The position numbers were made by a program, and so were the translations under genes. A DNA stretch of 64,000 nucleotides from GCA-2862585 sp049890295 (lineage in GTDB: Bacteria > Bacteroidota > Bacteroidia > Flavobacteriales > UBA7312): assembly GCA_049890295.1 (NCBI GenBank), contig JBMHBP010000009.1, positions 106,065 to 170,064 on the forward strand, given 5' to 3'. Under the pieces are notes generated by a model. It had not been told where the DNA came from. It saw nothing but the letters and a program-made list of their open reading frames with translations, and searched no databases. Of this stretch, positions 34,271 to 43,577 are shown one piece after another (the first letter of the stretch is position 1; every line of letters begins with the position of its first letter).

Positions 34271-35271
34271 AATACTATTCGCTCATAAAGCTAAATAATT
34301 GGATTAAAAACCCACGTATAAAACTTTTTTTTATCTACTTATTACATCAGTTAAACAGAAGGTACTTAGGGGTTCATTTTGATCCCGTAAATGCCTGCAA
34401 CCTCAGATGTAAAATGTGTTATTTTACAGATGAAAATTACGTAAAAAAGTTAAAAGGAATTTTCCCAAAAGACGACTTGCCCTATTTTGGAAAAGCGGTG
34501 TTGAAAAGAGCTATCAAACTTCAAATTGGTTGTGGTACAGAACCTACCCTTTACAAAGACCTTGACGCCATCATAGAATTGGGAAAAAACTATCAAGTAC
34601 CGTACATTTCCATGACTACCAATGCCAACAACATAGAACTTGACAAACTAAGGGAATGGTGCCGACTGGGGCTTGACGAAATTACCGTCTCTTTGCATGG
34701 CGTAAACAAAACCACCTATGAAGAAATGATGGGGCGTGGCAACTTCGACCGCTTTCTTGAGTCATTAGGGCACATCACTACAGTAAAAAGCGAATTTCCA
34801 TCTTTTCAACTGCGAGTTAACTACACCTTCAACGAAGATAACTTCGACCAATTAGCTCAATTCTGGACTATTTTTGACGCTATCAAAATTGATACTCTCC
34901 AAATTCGACCCATAAAAAATATGGGTAATACAGCCTATCAGAATTTTAGCATGAAAGGCATCATTCCTAAGTACGAACACATCCATCAACAACTGGCTTT
35001 GGACTGTGAAAAACGAAAAACCACCCTTATAGCTCCCAAATTATACCAGCTAAAACAAAAACTATCTATCAATAGCGTCATTCAAAACTTCACCTACTGC
35101 TACATTTCGCCGACCACCTTTTGGAAAGAGGGCTATGACTGGAAACACGAAAGCTTCAATCAATTCTCAAAACGTACCGAGTGGGGAAAACAAATTTTAT
35201 CCAAAACCTTTGGCTCAAAAGCCGAACTGGCAAAACTAAAAAATGAAAGTTTGAACTATGAGTTAAGCTAA
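34267..35271 (+). CDS. Radical SAM protein, function unknown
   Basis: A 334-residue radical SAM protein. The cluster motif ACNLRCKMCYF (CxxxCxxC) is near residues 44-54, followed by GCGTEPTLYKDL (~85-96), SMTTNANNIELDKL (~115-128) and EITVSLHGVNKTTYEEMMGRG (~139-159, the substrate/SAM region). No SPASM or other cluster domain is obvious. The start is TTG, overlapping the lgt stop (TTGA); the first ATG lies inside the cluster motif and cannot be the start. The gene is clearly richer in GC than its neighbours (about 42-47% in sampled lines against about 28% in lgt), suggesting recent acquisition. Confidence 0.8.
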   Translation: MKYYSLIKLNNWIKNPRIKLFFIYLLHQLNRRYLGVHFDPVNACNLRCKMCYFTDENYVKKLKGIFPKDDLPYFGKAVLKRAIKLQIGCGTEPTLYKDLDAIIELGKNYQVPYISMTTNANNIELDKLREWCRLGLDEITVSLHGVNKTTYEEMMGRGNFDRFLESLGHITTVKSEFPSFQLRVNYTFNEDNFDQLAQFWTIFDAIKIDTLQIRPIKNMGNTAYQNFSMKGIIPKYEHIHQQLALDCEKRKTTLIAPKLYQLKQKLSINSVIQNFTYCYISPTTFWKEGYDWKHESFNQFSKRTEWGKQILSKTFGSKAELAKLKNESLNYELS

Positions 35272-35304
35272 AAAAATATAAGTCGTAGTACTCTTTTTAA
35301 AGGA

Positions 35305-36720
35305 TTAATAGTTTCCCCTTTTAATTAGAAAACACAATCCTAAGAAAGTAATCGATCCATTGATCATTAGTAGCTCAAATCCGAAAGGAATAAATAACTG
35401 TAAAACATAAGCCACCACAGGAGATAGGACAGCAACAAGAGGCACAAACTTATCTCTAATTTGCCACTTAGTAAAAATACCAAATGTAAATAATCCCAAT
35501 AGCGGTCCGTAGGTATAGCCCGCTACTTTAAAAAGAGCAGAAATGACACTATCGTCATTGATGGCCTTAAAAATAAGAATAGCCATTACCAAGACTATCG
35601 AAAAGCCAATATGTACCAACTTTCTCGTTTTAAGACCATTAGATTTGTTTTCAATATCTAAAAAATCAACACAAAATGAAGTCGTTAAAGAAGTAAGCGC
35701 CGAATCAGCACTAGAATAGGCCGCCGCTATCAGTCCCAAAATAAAAAATACTCCAACAGCTATGCCCAAATCACCCTGTAAGGCAACTATTGGAAATAGG
35801 TTATCACCTTTTGTAATTTCTAGTCCTATTTGATCAGCATACATATAAAGTAATGCTCCTAGAGCTAAGAAAAATACATTGACCACAATCAAAGCGATAC
35901 TAAAAGAGTACATATTTTTCTTGGCCTCAGGCAAACTTCTACACGATAAGTTTTTCTGCATCATATCCTGATCTAATCCCGTCATGACTATGGCTAAAAA
36001 AGCACCTGATAAAAACTGTTTTATAAAATGCTGTTTACCTTCCCAAAAAAAGACCTGAGAATAGTTACTTTGACTTATTGAGGAAACTAAATCAAATAAT
36101 CCAAAGCCCATTTTATCTGAAATAAGCCATATACTAACACCTACAGCAGTTAGCATAAATAAAGTTTGTAAAGTATCTGTCCAGATAATGGTTTTAATAC
36201 CACTTCTGAAAGTGTAAATCCAAATAAGAACAATTGTAAGTGATACCGTTAACCAAAAGGGAACGTTCCAAGCATCGAATATGGCTATTTGCATAACATT
36301 AGCCACAAGATATAATCGAAAAGATGCACCAATAGTACGCGAGAGCAAGAAGAAAAAAGCGCCTGTTTTATGAGTAGTATCTCCAAATCGGTCACCTAGG
36401 TAAGCATAAATGGAGGTTAAATTCATTTTATAGTATATAGGCATTAAGACATTAGCAATAACAAAATAGCCAGCAGTCATTCCCAAAATCATTTGCATGT
36501 AGCTAAATTGACTATCGGCTACCCAGCCAGGTACAGAAATAAAGGTAACCCCCGACAAGGTGGCCCCTATCATTCCAAATGAAACTATGTACCATGGAGA
36601 TTGCTTATTTCCTAGAAAAAAAGCATCATTACTATCGCTTTTTCCTGTTAAAAAAGAAATAATAATTAATCCTAAAAAATAGGCAGCTATAATCGATAAA
36701 ATGAGTAATGGAGACATCAT
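35305..36720 (-). CDS. Sodium:solute symporter (SSS family)
   Basis: A 471-residue polytopic protein with about 13 membrane segments of the sodium/solute symporter family (LeuT-like fold). Visible: GMIGATLSGVTFISVPGWV (~50-68), the sodium-site region, RTIGASFRLYLVANVMQ (~107), TGLDQDMMQKNLSCRSLPEAKKN (~247, split in family alignments) and AAAYSSADSALTSLTTSFCVD (~330-350). Substrate (sugar, sialic acid, amino acid or other) cannot be told by eye. Its start overlaps the recR stop by four bases, which makes it second in that transcript. Confidence 0.9.
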   Translation of the reverse strand: MMSPLLILSIIAAYFLGLIIISFLTGKSDSNDAFFLGNKQSPWYIVSFGMIGATLSGVTFISVPGWVADSQFSYMQMILGMTAGYFVIANVLMPIYYKMNLTSIYAYLGDRFGDTTHKTGAFFFLLSRTIGASFRLYLVANVMQIAIFDAWNVPFWLTVSLTIVLIWIYTFRSGIKTIIWTDTLQTLFMLTAVGVSIWLISDKMGFGLFDLVSSISQSNYSQVFFWEGKQHFIKQFLSGAFLAIVMTGLDQDMMQKNLSCRSLPEAKKNMYSFSIALIVVNVFFLALGALLYMYADQIGLEITKGDNLFPIVALQGDLGIAVGVFFILGLIAAAYSSADSALTSLTTSFCVDFLDIENKSNGLKTRKLVHIGFSIVLVMAILIFKAINDDSVISALFKVAGYTYGPLLGLFTFGIFTKWQIRDKFVPLVAVLSPVVAYVLQLFIPFGFELLMINGSITFLGLCFLIKRGNY

Positions 36721-37334
36721 TTTACTAGAGAGTTTTCATAAGGAGTACGATTTACAATTGATCGACCTAATGTTACCTCATCGGTAAACTCTAATTCTCC
36801 ACCAACCGATACACCTCTTGCAATAACACTCATTGAAATATTATATTCTTTTAATCTTTTAAATATGTAGAAATTAGTGGTATCTCCTTCCATTGTTGTG
36901 CTCAATGCTAAGATAACTTCTGTTACTTTTCCAGCAGCGACCTTTTTTATTAAAGTATCAATATTAATATCGTCTGGACCAATACCATCTATAGGAGATA
37001 TTATTCCACCGAGGACATGATATTTACCCTTAAACTGATGCGTATTTTCAATAGCAATTACATCTCTAATATCTTCAACAACACATAGAGTTGTACTATC
37101 TCTTTCAGAATTGGCACACAATCGACAAATATCATTCTCAGAAATATTGTGACATTCTTGACAATAATTAATTTGATTAATCAAATCGATAAAAGCATTA
37201 CTAAAATCATGAACCTCTGACTTTTCCATTTTTAGTAAGTGAAGTGTTAATCTCATAGCTGATTTTGGACCTATTCCAGGTAGTTTTGAAAATTGTTCAA
37301 CAGCATTTTGAATGAGTTTTGAGGAAAAGTTCAT
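36717..37334 (-). CDS. recR: Recombination mediator protein RecR
   Basis: RecR, 205 residues, works with RecO to load RecA at gaps. Visible: helix-hairpin-helix LPGIGPKSAMRLTLHLL (~15-31), a four-cysteine zinc finger CQECHNISENDICRLC (~57-72) and a TOPRIM domain with VVEDIRDVIAIENT (~82-95), GVSVGGELEFTDEVTLGRSI (~170-189). I chose the Met at 37334 (MNFSSKLIQ); an upstream Met at 37358 would add eight hydrophobic residues that the family does not have. It overlaps the symporter gene by four bases. Confidence 0.94.
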   Translation of the reverse strand: MNFSSKLIQNAVEQFSKLPGIGPKSAMRLTLHLLKMEKSEVHDFSNAFIDLINQINYCQECHNISENDICRLCANSERDSTTLCVVEDIRDVIAIENTHQFKGKYHVLGGIISPIDGIGPDDINIDTLIKKVAAGKVTEVILALSTTMEGDTTNFYIFKRLKEYNISMSVIARGVSVGGELEFTDEVTLGRSIVNRTPYENSLVK

Positions 37335-37424
37335 ATTTACAAAAATAAGCATTAGCAATTTTAAATGTCATATAAACTGCTAGAGTTATTGACAATTAAT
37401 AATTTATTAAAAAACTTATTATTC

Positions 37425-37432
37425 TATCTTTG
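37425..37432 (+). promoter_or_regulatory. Candidate -7 element for the glycosyltransferase gene
   Basis: TATCTTTG is a full TAnnTTTG match ending five bases before the ATG at 37438, which predicts a leaderless or nearly leaderless mRNA. A TTG at 37389-37391 is too far to be the -33 element. Confidence 0.42.
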
Positions 37433-37437
37433 TCAAC

Positions 37438-38283
37438 ATGCTGTTGTCCGTCATAATTGTTAATTATAATGTCAAAAACCTATTAAAAGACTGCCTTAAC
37501 AGTGTGCTTCAGGCAACATCAAAAATAGAGGCAGAAATATGGGTAGTTGATAACTCATCCGTTGATGGATCAGTTGAAATGTTAAAACGGGAATTTCCAG
37601 AGGTAAATCTCATTGCTAACAAAGAAAATGTAGGTTTTGCTAAAGCTAACAATCAAGCTATTAAATTATCAAATGGTGAATTCATAGTATTACTAAATCC
37701 AGATACTGTAGTTTATGAAAATACATTTAACGACTGTTTTAACTTTGAAAAACAAACTGAAAACTGCGGCGGTATTGGGGTTAAAATGGTAAATAAAGAA
37801 GGTCAATTTTTGGCTGAATCTAAGCGAGGTTTCCCTACCCCATGGGCATCCTTTTGCCGTTTATTTTATCTATCAAAAGTATTTCCAAAATCGGCTTTTT
37901 TCAATTCCTATTATTTAGGTCATTTAGATCAAGATAAATATCATAAGGTTGATATTTTGGCAGGAGCATTTATTTTTGTAAAAAAACAAATTGCCCATAC
38001 TATTGGTGGATTAAATGAAAACTATTTTATGTTCGGTGAAGACGTTGACTTTTCTTATGAAATAAAAACTGCAGGCTTTCAAAACTATTATTTAGGCACT
38101 ACATCTATTCTTCACTATAAAGGCGAGTCAACAAAAAAGAAAGATATTGTTTATATCAATCGATTTTATGGAGCAATGAAAATATTTTCTAAAAAATATT
38201 ATCCAAAAAGCTATCCTATTTATTGGATAATGATATCGTTGATTATGTTTTTACAGAAAATTAAATTAAAATTGAATAAATAG
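37438..38283 (+). CDS. Glycosyltransferase family 2
   Basis: A 281-residue GT-A glycosyltransferase, family 2, rhamnosyltransferase-like. Visible: LSVIIVNYNVKNLLKDCL (~2-19), VVDNSSVDGSVEML (~38-51), LLNPDTVVYENT (the DxD-like NPD, ~84-95), GAFIFVKKQI (~170) and FMFGEDVDFSYEIKTAGF (~196-213, the catalytic-base region). One hydrophobic helix lies near the C-terminus (~262-275), suggesting membrane association. Likely role is building surface polysaccharide or a glycan on a lipid carrier; the sugar is unknown. Confidence 0.88.
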   Translation: MLLSVIIVNYNVKNLLKDCLNSVLQATSKIEAEIWVVDNSSVDGSVEMLKREFPEVNLIANKENVGFAKANNQAIKLSNGEFIVLLNPDTVVYENTFNDCFNFEKQTENCGGIGVKMVNKEGQFLAESKRGFPTPWASFCRLFYLSKVFPKSAFFNSYYLGHLDQDKYHKVDILAGAFIFVKKQIAHTIGGLNENYFMFGEDVDFSYEIKTAGFQNYYLGTTSILHYKGESTKKKDIVYINRFYGAMKIFSKKYYPKSYPIYWIMISLIMFLQKIKLKLNK

Positions 38284-38355
38284 TAATTGAATCCTTAATG
38301 CACGCATACATGGAATTATTTTTTAATTTTACCGAAGTTTAAATCAAAAAATTTC

Positions 38356-39675
38356 ATGGCCCGAGTTGATCTAATTATGCCTAAAATGGGTGAAAGTGTT
38401 GCCGAAGCAACTATTATCAGTTGGCACAAAGAAGTTGGTGAAAATATCGAACTTGACGAAACAGTAATTGAAATTGCTACAGATAAAGTAGACTCTGAAG
38501 TTCCTTCATCCTTAGAAGGAGTTCTGGTTGAAAAATTGTATGAGGTTGATGATATCGTGAAAGTAGGTCAACCATTTGCTGTTATTGAAACAGAAGATGA
38601 AGCTGTTTCAACTACTACGATCGAAAAGGAAAAAAATGTGACTGAAGTTGAGCAGGTCGCTAAACAAGTAGAAGAAAATATAGTTCAAATAAAAGAAACC
38701 ACTCAAAAGATTGATAATAGTGGTGAACGCTTCTACTCTCCGTTAGTGCGTTCAATAGCCTCAGAAGAAGGTTTGTCAATGGAACAACTTGAAAGTATTT
38801 CCGGAAGTGGTAAAGATGGAAGAGTTACAAAAAATGATTTAATGAGCTATCTTAAAAATGGTAGTTCATCCATAAATACACCATTGCAGCCCGTAACCAA
38901 AAATGAAGCTGTTTCTACTCCAAAACCAGCACCAAAACCTACTATACATTCTAAAAGCCAAAGTGGAAATTCTGAAGTTATTGAAATGGACAGAATGAGA
39001 AAGCTTATTGCAGACCACATGCTTATGTCTAAACAAACCTCCCCTCACGTTACCTCTTTTGTGGAAGCAGATGTAACAACTATTGTTAATTGGAGGAATA
39101 AGATAAAAGGTGAGTTCAAACAAAGAGAGGGGCAAAATATAACCTTCACTCCTATTTTTATTGAAGCAGTGGCAAAAGCAATAAAAGACTTTCCACTTAT
39201 TAACGTATCAGTTGACGGAACAAATATTATTGTTCACAAAGACATAAATATAGGAATGGCTGCTGCCCTACCATCGGGGAATCTTATCGTTCCAGTTGTA
39301 AAAGGAGCCGATCAAATGAATTTGATGGGAATAACTAAAACAGTCAATGACTTAGCAAATAGAGCTAGAAATAACCAGCTTAATCCTGATGAAATTCAAG
39401 GTGGCACATTTACCCTAACCAATGTAGGTTCTTTTGGAAATGTAATGGGTACTCCTATTATAAATCAACCCCAAGTTGCAATTTTAGCCGTTGGTGCCAT
39501 TAAGAAAAAACCAGCAGTGATTGAAACACCTCAAGGTGATTTGATAGGTATAAGACACATGATGTTTTTGTCCCTTTCTTATGATCATCGAGTTGTTGAT
39601 GGAGCCTTAGGGGGTAGTTTTTTGAGAAAAGTAGCCGACTACTTAGAAGGCTTCGATGTTAATACATCCATATAA
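38356..39675 (+). CDS. 2-oxo acid dehydrogenase E2 (dihydrolipoamide acyltransferase)
   Basis: A 439-residue E2 component. Domains: one lipoyl domain (~1-80, lipoylated Lys in EIATDKVDSEVPS), a linker, a peripheral-subunit-binding domain (~130-170: YSPLVRSIASEEGLSMEQL, GSGKDGRVTKNDLMSYL), an Ala/Pro-rich linker, and the catalytic domain (~205-439) ending in SYDHRVVDGALGGSF with the active His. It transfers acyl groups to CoA in a branched-chain or 2-oxoglutarate/pyruvate-type complex; which one cannot be told, though a branched-chain role is common for this length. E1 and E3 are not in the window. Confidence 0.93.
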   Translation: MARVDLIMPKMGESVAEATIISWHKEVGENIELDETVIEIATDKVDSEVPSSLEGVLVEKLYEVDDIVKVGQPFAVIETEDEAVSTTTIEKEKNVTEVEQVAKQVEENIVQIKETTQKIDNSGERFYSPLVRSIASEEGLSMEQLESISGSGKDGRVTKNDLMSYLKNGSSSINTPLQPVTKNEAVSTPKPAPKPTIHSKSQSGNSEVIEMDRMRKLIADHMLMSKQTSPHVTSFVEADVTTIVNWRNKIKGEFKQREGQNITFTPIFIEAVAKAIKDFPLINVSVDGTNIIVHKDINIGMAAALPSGNLIVPVVKGADQMNLMGITKTVNDLANRARNNQLNPDEIQGGTFTLTNVGSFGNVMGTPIINQPQVAILAVGAIKKKPAVIETPQGDLIGIRHMMFLSLSYDHRVVDGALGGSFLRKVADYLEGFDVNTSI

Positions 39676-39689
39676 TTCAAATAATAAAT

Positions 39690-40454
39690 ATGCAGTTATC
39701 ACTTAAAAAGCCAATTGTTTTTTTTGATCTTGAAACTACCGGCGTAAATATTGCTAAAGATAGAATAGTTGAAATATCAATCTTCAAAGCCTTCCCAAAT
39801 CAAAGTACAGAAAGTAAAACTTGGCTTGTAAATCCTACAATACCCATTCCAAAAGAAGCAATGGATATTCATGGAATTACCAATGAAAAAGTTGAGAATG
39901 CTCCTACCTTTAAAGAACTGGCTTACGATATAAAAGCTAATATGGAAGGTTGCGATTTAGCAGGTTATAATTCAAATAAATTTGATATTCCTTTACTTGC
40001 TGAAGAATTCCTAAGAGTGGATGTAGATTTTGACTTAAAAAAACATCATGCCGTAGATGTTCAAAATATTTTTCATAAAATGGAGCAACGTACACTTTCT
40101 GCAGCATATAAGTTCTATTGTAGTAAAGAGTTAGAAAATGCTCATAGTGCAGAAGCAGACACAAAAGCTACCTATGAAATTTTATTAGCCCAAGTCGATA
40201 AATATAGTGAGTTAGAAAATGATATTGAATTCTTATCTAAATTCTCTACAAGAGGAAATCGTACTGCAGATATGGCAGGTTTTATAATTTATAATGAACA
40301 CAACGAAGAGTGTTTTTCATTTGGTAAATATAAAGGACAAACTGTTGTAAGTGTGCTTCAAAACAATCCAGGCTATTTTTCATGGATACAACAAGCTGAC
40401 TTTCCACTTTACACAAAGAAAATATTAACTCAAATAAAACTTCGAGAATTCTAA
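39690..40454 (+). CDS. DEDDh 3'-5' exonuclease with ExoX-like C-terminus
   Basis: A 254-residue DnaQ-like exonuclease. Motif I is FFDLETTGVNIAKDRIVEI (~11-29, Asp/Glu pair), motif II around AGYNSNKFDIPLL (~91-103) and motif III HSAEADTKATYEIL (HxAxxD, ~151-164). After residue ~190 there is a second small domain, CFSFGKYKGQTVVSVLQNNPGYFSWI, of the ExoX-like C-terminal type. It may act in repair or as a stand-alone proofreading-type exonuclease rather than as the polymerase III epsilon subunit. Fifteen bases after the E2 gene and two before the SdpI-like gene. Confidence 0.88.
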   Translation: MQLSLKKPIVFFDLETTGVNIAKDRIVEISIFKAFPNQSTESKTWLVNPTIPIPKEAMDIHGITNEKVENAPTFKELAYDIKANMEGCDLAGYNSNKFDIPLLAEEFLRVDVDFDLKKHHAVDVQNIFHKMEQRTLSAAYKFYCSKELENAHSAEADTKATYEILLAQVDKYSELENDIEFLSKFSTRGNRTADMAGFIIYNEHNEECFSFGKYKGQTVVSVLQNNPGYFSWIQQADFPLYTKKILTQIKLREF

Positions 40455-40456
40455 AA

Positions 40457-40813
40457 ATGGAAACTTTTGAAATCATAACCCATCTATTAGTTGGTCCATT
40501 GATGGTAGTTCTAAGCTTAATTTTTATATACTTCCCACCTAAAACTATAAATGCCTTGTATGGTCATCGAACTACTTTTTCAATGATTAATCAAGATACT
40601 TGGGATGAAGCCAATAAAAGAAGTCCTGCAATGATATTCATAGTCTCTGCAGCTACTTGCATTATACAATTAACAGGGATTATTTTTGGCGTAGCATTTG
40701 ACACAATTCTTATTTATGCTTGTATTTTCTTAATAGCAGGTTTAGTTGTAGGAGCAGTTGTTGTTGAACGCCAAATTCGTACTATTTTTGATAAAGAAGG
40801 AAATAGAAAATGA
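40457..40813 (+). CDS. SdpI-family membrane protein
   Basis: A 118-residue protein with three hydrophobic helices (~10-28, 58-80, 84-104). The segment NALYGHRTTFSMINQDTWDEANK (from about residue 33) matches the SdpI/YfhL signature of a YG+RT motif followed by N..W..AN. In Bacillus, SdpI gives immunity to a killing peptide and signals to a repressor, but most homologues, as here, stand alone without toxin genes. It shares four bases with the next gene, in a chain of small tightly packed genes from 39.7 to 42.0 kb. Confidence 0.8.
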   Translation: METFEIITHLLVGPLMVVLSLIFIYFPPKTINALYGHRTTFSMINQDTWDEANKRSPAMIFIVSAATCIIQLTGIIFGVAFDTILIYACIFLIAGLVVGAVVVERQIRTIFDKEGNRK

Positions 40814-41421
40814 AAATCATTTGTATCGGTCGAAATTATTCAGCACACGCCAAAGAGTTAGGAAATAATATTCCAACTGAGCCAGTATTTTTCTTAAAGC
40901 CTGATACTGCAATACCTCAAAAAGGACATCCTTTCTTTATACCAGACTTCACTTCTAATGTTCATTATGAAGTGGAACTTGTGATTAGAATTAATAGACT
41001 AGGAAAACATATAGAGGAACGATTTGCACACAAATATTATCACGAGATTGGATTAGGAATAGACTTCACTGCAAGAGATATTCAAGATACATTGAAAACA
41101 AAAGGCCTTCCTTGGGAAAAAGCTAAAGGTTTTGATGGTTCAGCAGTAATAAGTAAAGAATTTATTTCTAAGGATAAGCTTGACTTATCAAATATTCAAT
41201 TTTCACTTTATAAGAATAATGAATTGGTTCAAGAAGGACATTCGTCGAATATGATTTTTCATTTTGATAAAATCATTGCCTTTTTATCGCAATTTGTTAC
41301 CCTGAAAATTGGCGACTTAATTTTTACCGGTACACCTTCAGGAGTTGGTCAAGTACAAAATGGCGATATTTTAGAAGGATTCATTGATAATCAAAAAATG
41401 TTTAGCGTTTCCGTAAAATGA
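40810..41421 (+). CDS. Fumarylacetoacetate hydrolase family protein
   Basis: A 203-residue FAH-fold enzyme. Visible: ICIGRNYSAHAKELGN (~3-18), PVFFLKPDTAIP (~24-35), VHYEVELVIRI (metal Glu pair, ~53-63), GLGIDFTARDIQDTLKTKG (metal Asp, ~79-97) and FTGTPSGVGQVQNGDIL (~175-191). Small bacterial members act as acylpyruvases or oxaloacetate decarboxylase/tautomerase; fumarylacetoacetate itself is unlikely to be the substrate for this short form. It overlaps its neighbours on both sides by four bases. Confidence 0.9.
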   Translation: MKIICIGRNYSAHAKELGNNIPTEPVFFLKPDTAIPQKGHPFFIPDFTSNVHYEVELVIRINRLGKHIEERFAHKYYHEIGLGIDFTARDIQDTLKTKGLPWEKAKGFDGSAVISKEFISKDKLDLSNIQFSLYKNNELVQEGHSSNMIFHFDKIIAFLSQFVTLKIGDLIFTGTPSGVGQVQNGDILEGFIDNQKMFSVSVK

Positions 41422-41972
41422 CCATAGAAAATATTCGTCATGAATTAAAATTAATGCCTAATGCGGCTTTAGCTAATCGAAAACGAACTTGTCAAAATAT
41501 AGCTAATCATCCTAATGGTCTAAAATATTTAATTCAACTAACTTTTGAGGTTGACGATAAACTATCTATTCGAGCAGCCTGGATACTTGAAATAATCTTA
41601 AAAGATAATCTGTATAGTATTACGACTTTTCTTGATACCTTTTGTAAAACAATAAAGCTGTTAAAGTTTGATAGTTCAAAACGTCCTTGTGCTAAAATCT
41701 GTGAACTCATTGCAATAGATTATGATCAAAATAAAAGGATGAAAAGTTTACTTACTAGCGAACAAAAAGAACTACTAATTTCTTGTTGTTTTGATTGGAT
41801 GATATCTGATGAAAAGTTAGCTGTTCAAGCATACTCTATGATGGTTTTATTCATTTTTGGCAAAGAAGAAAGCTGGATTCATTCAGAACTCAAAAGTATT
41901 CTAATAGAACAGATGGGTACCAAAAGCCCAGGATATAAGTCAAGGGGTTTAAAGCTTATTAAATTAATGTAG
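41418..41972 (+). CDS. HEAT-repeat-like hypothetical protein
   Basis: A 184-residue, mostly helical protein without signal peptide or membrane segment. Repeated helix pairs such as LIQLTFEVDDKLSIRAAWILEIIL (~38-62) and DEKLAVQAYSMMVLFIFG (~134-151) look like HEAT/ARM repeats. Similar proteins in Bacteroidota are often mislabelled adenylosuccinate lyase; there are no lyase signatures here. It starts four bases inside the FAH gene and runs nine bases into the convergent subtilase gene. Confidence 0.7.
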   Translation: MTIENIRHELKLMPNAALANRKRTCQNIANHPNGLKYLIQLTFEVDDKLSIRAAWILEIILKDNLYSITTFLDTFCKTIKLLKFDSSKRPCAKICELIAIDYDQNKRMKSLLTSEQKELLISCCFDWMISDEKLAVQAYSMMVLFIFGKEESWIHSELKSILIEQMGTKSPGYKSRGLKLIKLM

Positions 41973-43577
41973 GATAGAAAATCGTTCGGTAATGGATATA
42001 TTATTTGTCATAACCTTAATGAAATATACCCCACTTTCTAATCTAGGTAGTTTTACATCAAATGTAGAATAGTTCCACTTTTTTTGCTCAGAATGAAGTA
42101 ATTGACCTTGTAAATCAAAAATGACATACTCAATGTTAGATTCCATTCCAGTGTAAATACTGATGGTCGTTTCTGAGAAAGCTGGATTAGGGTATATTGC
42201 TATACTAGGAGCATTAATATCTTTATTATCTGAGAGTAACGCATTGGCTAGTGAAAAATTAGGAATCCCGTATCCATATTGATTATCAGGACTTTGATAC
42301 ATATGCGCACTTTGTATTATGGCATCAATTAGTTGCATATTGGTTTTGTCGTAGTGAGCTTGCCACAAACAGGCTGTCATTCCAGCAACTATGGGAGAGG
42401 AAAAAGAAGTGCCATTACTATATGAAACACTATTATTGCTATTAATTATTGCTGTTGAAGATCCTTGAGCAGATACGTTAGGTTTAATCCTACCATCAGC
42501 GCTTGGTCCAAAGGAGGAGAAAGCAGCAATCTGTTGTTCAGCATCAACAGCCCCAATGCTTAAAATACTATCGGCATCGGCGGGTGCACCAATATACTTC
42601 CAGCTTTTATTACCTGAATTACCAGCAGCATTACATACAATCATACCTTTTCTAGCAGCTAATGTGGCTGCTTGGCTAATTATGGTGGTCTTTCCATCCA
42701 AATCAAGGTAAGAATGGTTTTGTGAAGGAATATCGAAAGTAGTATAGCCCAGTGACGAATTAATGATATCAACCCCGACGCTATCGGCAAATTCGGCAGC
42801 AATGGCCCAATTATATTCTTCAATTAGAGTTTCGCTACTAGGATCTTCTGTTTTAAGCAACCAATACATAGCACCAGGTGCAGTTCCAACATACTCTCCA
42901 TCAATGATTGCAGCCATGGTTGATAATACGGACATACCATGATAACTACTCTCATAAACGAAAGAATCTCCATCGACATAATCCCAAGTACCCAAAAGTT
43001 GATCGTTAGAATATAAATGTGAAAAAGCACCTAACTCATTAGTATTTCCAAAACCAGCGTCAAAAACAGCTATGTGTATCCCTTGGCCATTAAATCCCCC
43101 ATTGTGTAAGGACAAGCCACCAATCATTTCTATATGATTATAAGCTACACCGTGAATATTCTCTTCTGATTGAAAAGATTCAAATTTTGAGCTGTGTCTT
43201 TGGGTTGTATTGACAAAATTAGCCGCCAGTGTATCGATTTTCACGACAAACATCTGAGCAAGTAAGGAATCTACAACTTTACTATCAAATGTAGTAATGA
43301 TGACTCCATTAAACCATTTACTTTTTTTGAGGATTTGTAAATCCATTTTCTGAAGTGTAGTCAGGTATTCGTCATATATCGGAAAGTCTGTATAATGCAA
43401 CGAAATGTTATGTTTATCTCTTCTATCTATGGCACGTTCAGAAAACAAATCGCTAGATTGATATGTTGTCACATCAATACTGCCCTTGTCACTAAACTCT
43501 ACCCATAAAGTCAAGGATAAATTAGCTTGAGTAAATGCTAAAGAAGGCAATATTAAAAATAATAAAATGTATCTCAT
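41964..43577 (-). CDS. Secreted subtilisin-like serine protease with T9SS type A sorting domain
   Basis: A 537-residue S8 protease. Signal peptide ~1-18. A propeptide-like region (~20-150) precedes the catalytic domain with the triad in HIAVFDAGFG (Asp, ~178), SSYHGMSVLSTMA (His, ~217) and NGTSFSSPIVAGM (Ser, ~395); ICNAAGNSG is the oxyanion region. The last ~80 residues (IAIYPNPAFSETTISIY through GVYFIKVMTN) are a type A sorting domain for outer-membrane export by T9SS. Its start overlaps mnmA by four bases. It probably digests proteins outside the cell. Confidence 0.92.
   Translation of the reverse strand: MRYILLFLILPSLAFTQANLSLTLWVEFSDKGSIDVTTYQSSDLFSERAIDRRDKHNISLHYTDFPIYDEYLTTLQKMDLQILKKSKWFNGVIITTFDSKVVDSLLAQMFVVKIDTLAANFVNTTQRHSSKFESFQSEENIHGVAYNHIEMIGGLSLHNGGFNGQGIHIAVFDAGFGNTNELGAFSHLYSNDQLLGTWDYVDGDSFVYESSYHGMSVLSTMAAIIDGEYVGTAPGAMYWLLKTEDPSSETLIEEYNWAIAAEFADSVGVDIINSSLGYTTFDIPSQNHSYLDLDGKTTIISQAATLAARKGMIVCNAAGNSGNKSWKYIGAPADADSILSIGAVDAEQQIAAFSSFGPSADGRIKPNVSAQGSSTAIINSNNSVSYSNGTSFSSPIVAGMTACLWQAHYDKTNMQLIDAIIQSAHMYQSPDNQYGYGIPNFSLANALLSDNKDINAPSIAIYPNPAFSETTISIYTGMESNIEYVIFDLQGQLLHSEQKKWNYSTFDVKLPRLESGVYFIKVMTNNISITERFSILH

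Noticed and set aside
34267..35271. Genomic island around the radical SAM gene
   Set aside because: Only this gene shows the composition shift; no integrase, tRNA site, IS or direct repeats flank it.
40457..40813. SdpI-like gene as part of a killing-peptide system
   Set aside because: No SdpC-like or SdpA/B-like gene is near; stand-alone SdpI homologues are common.
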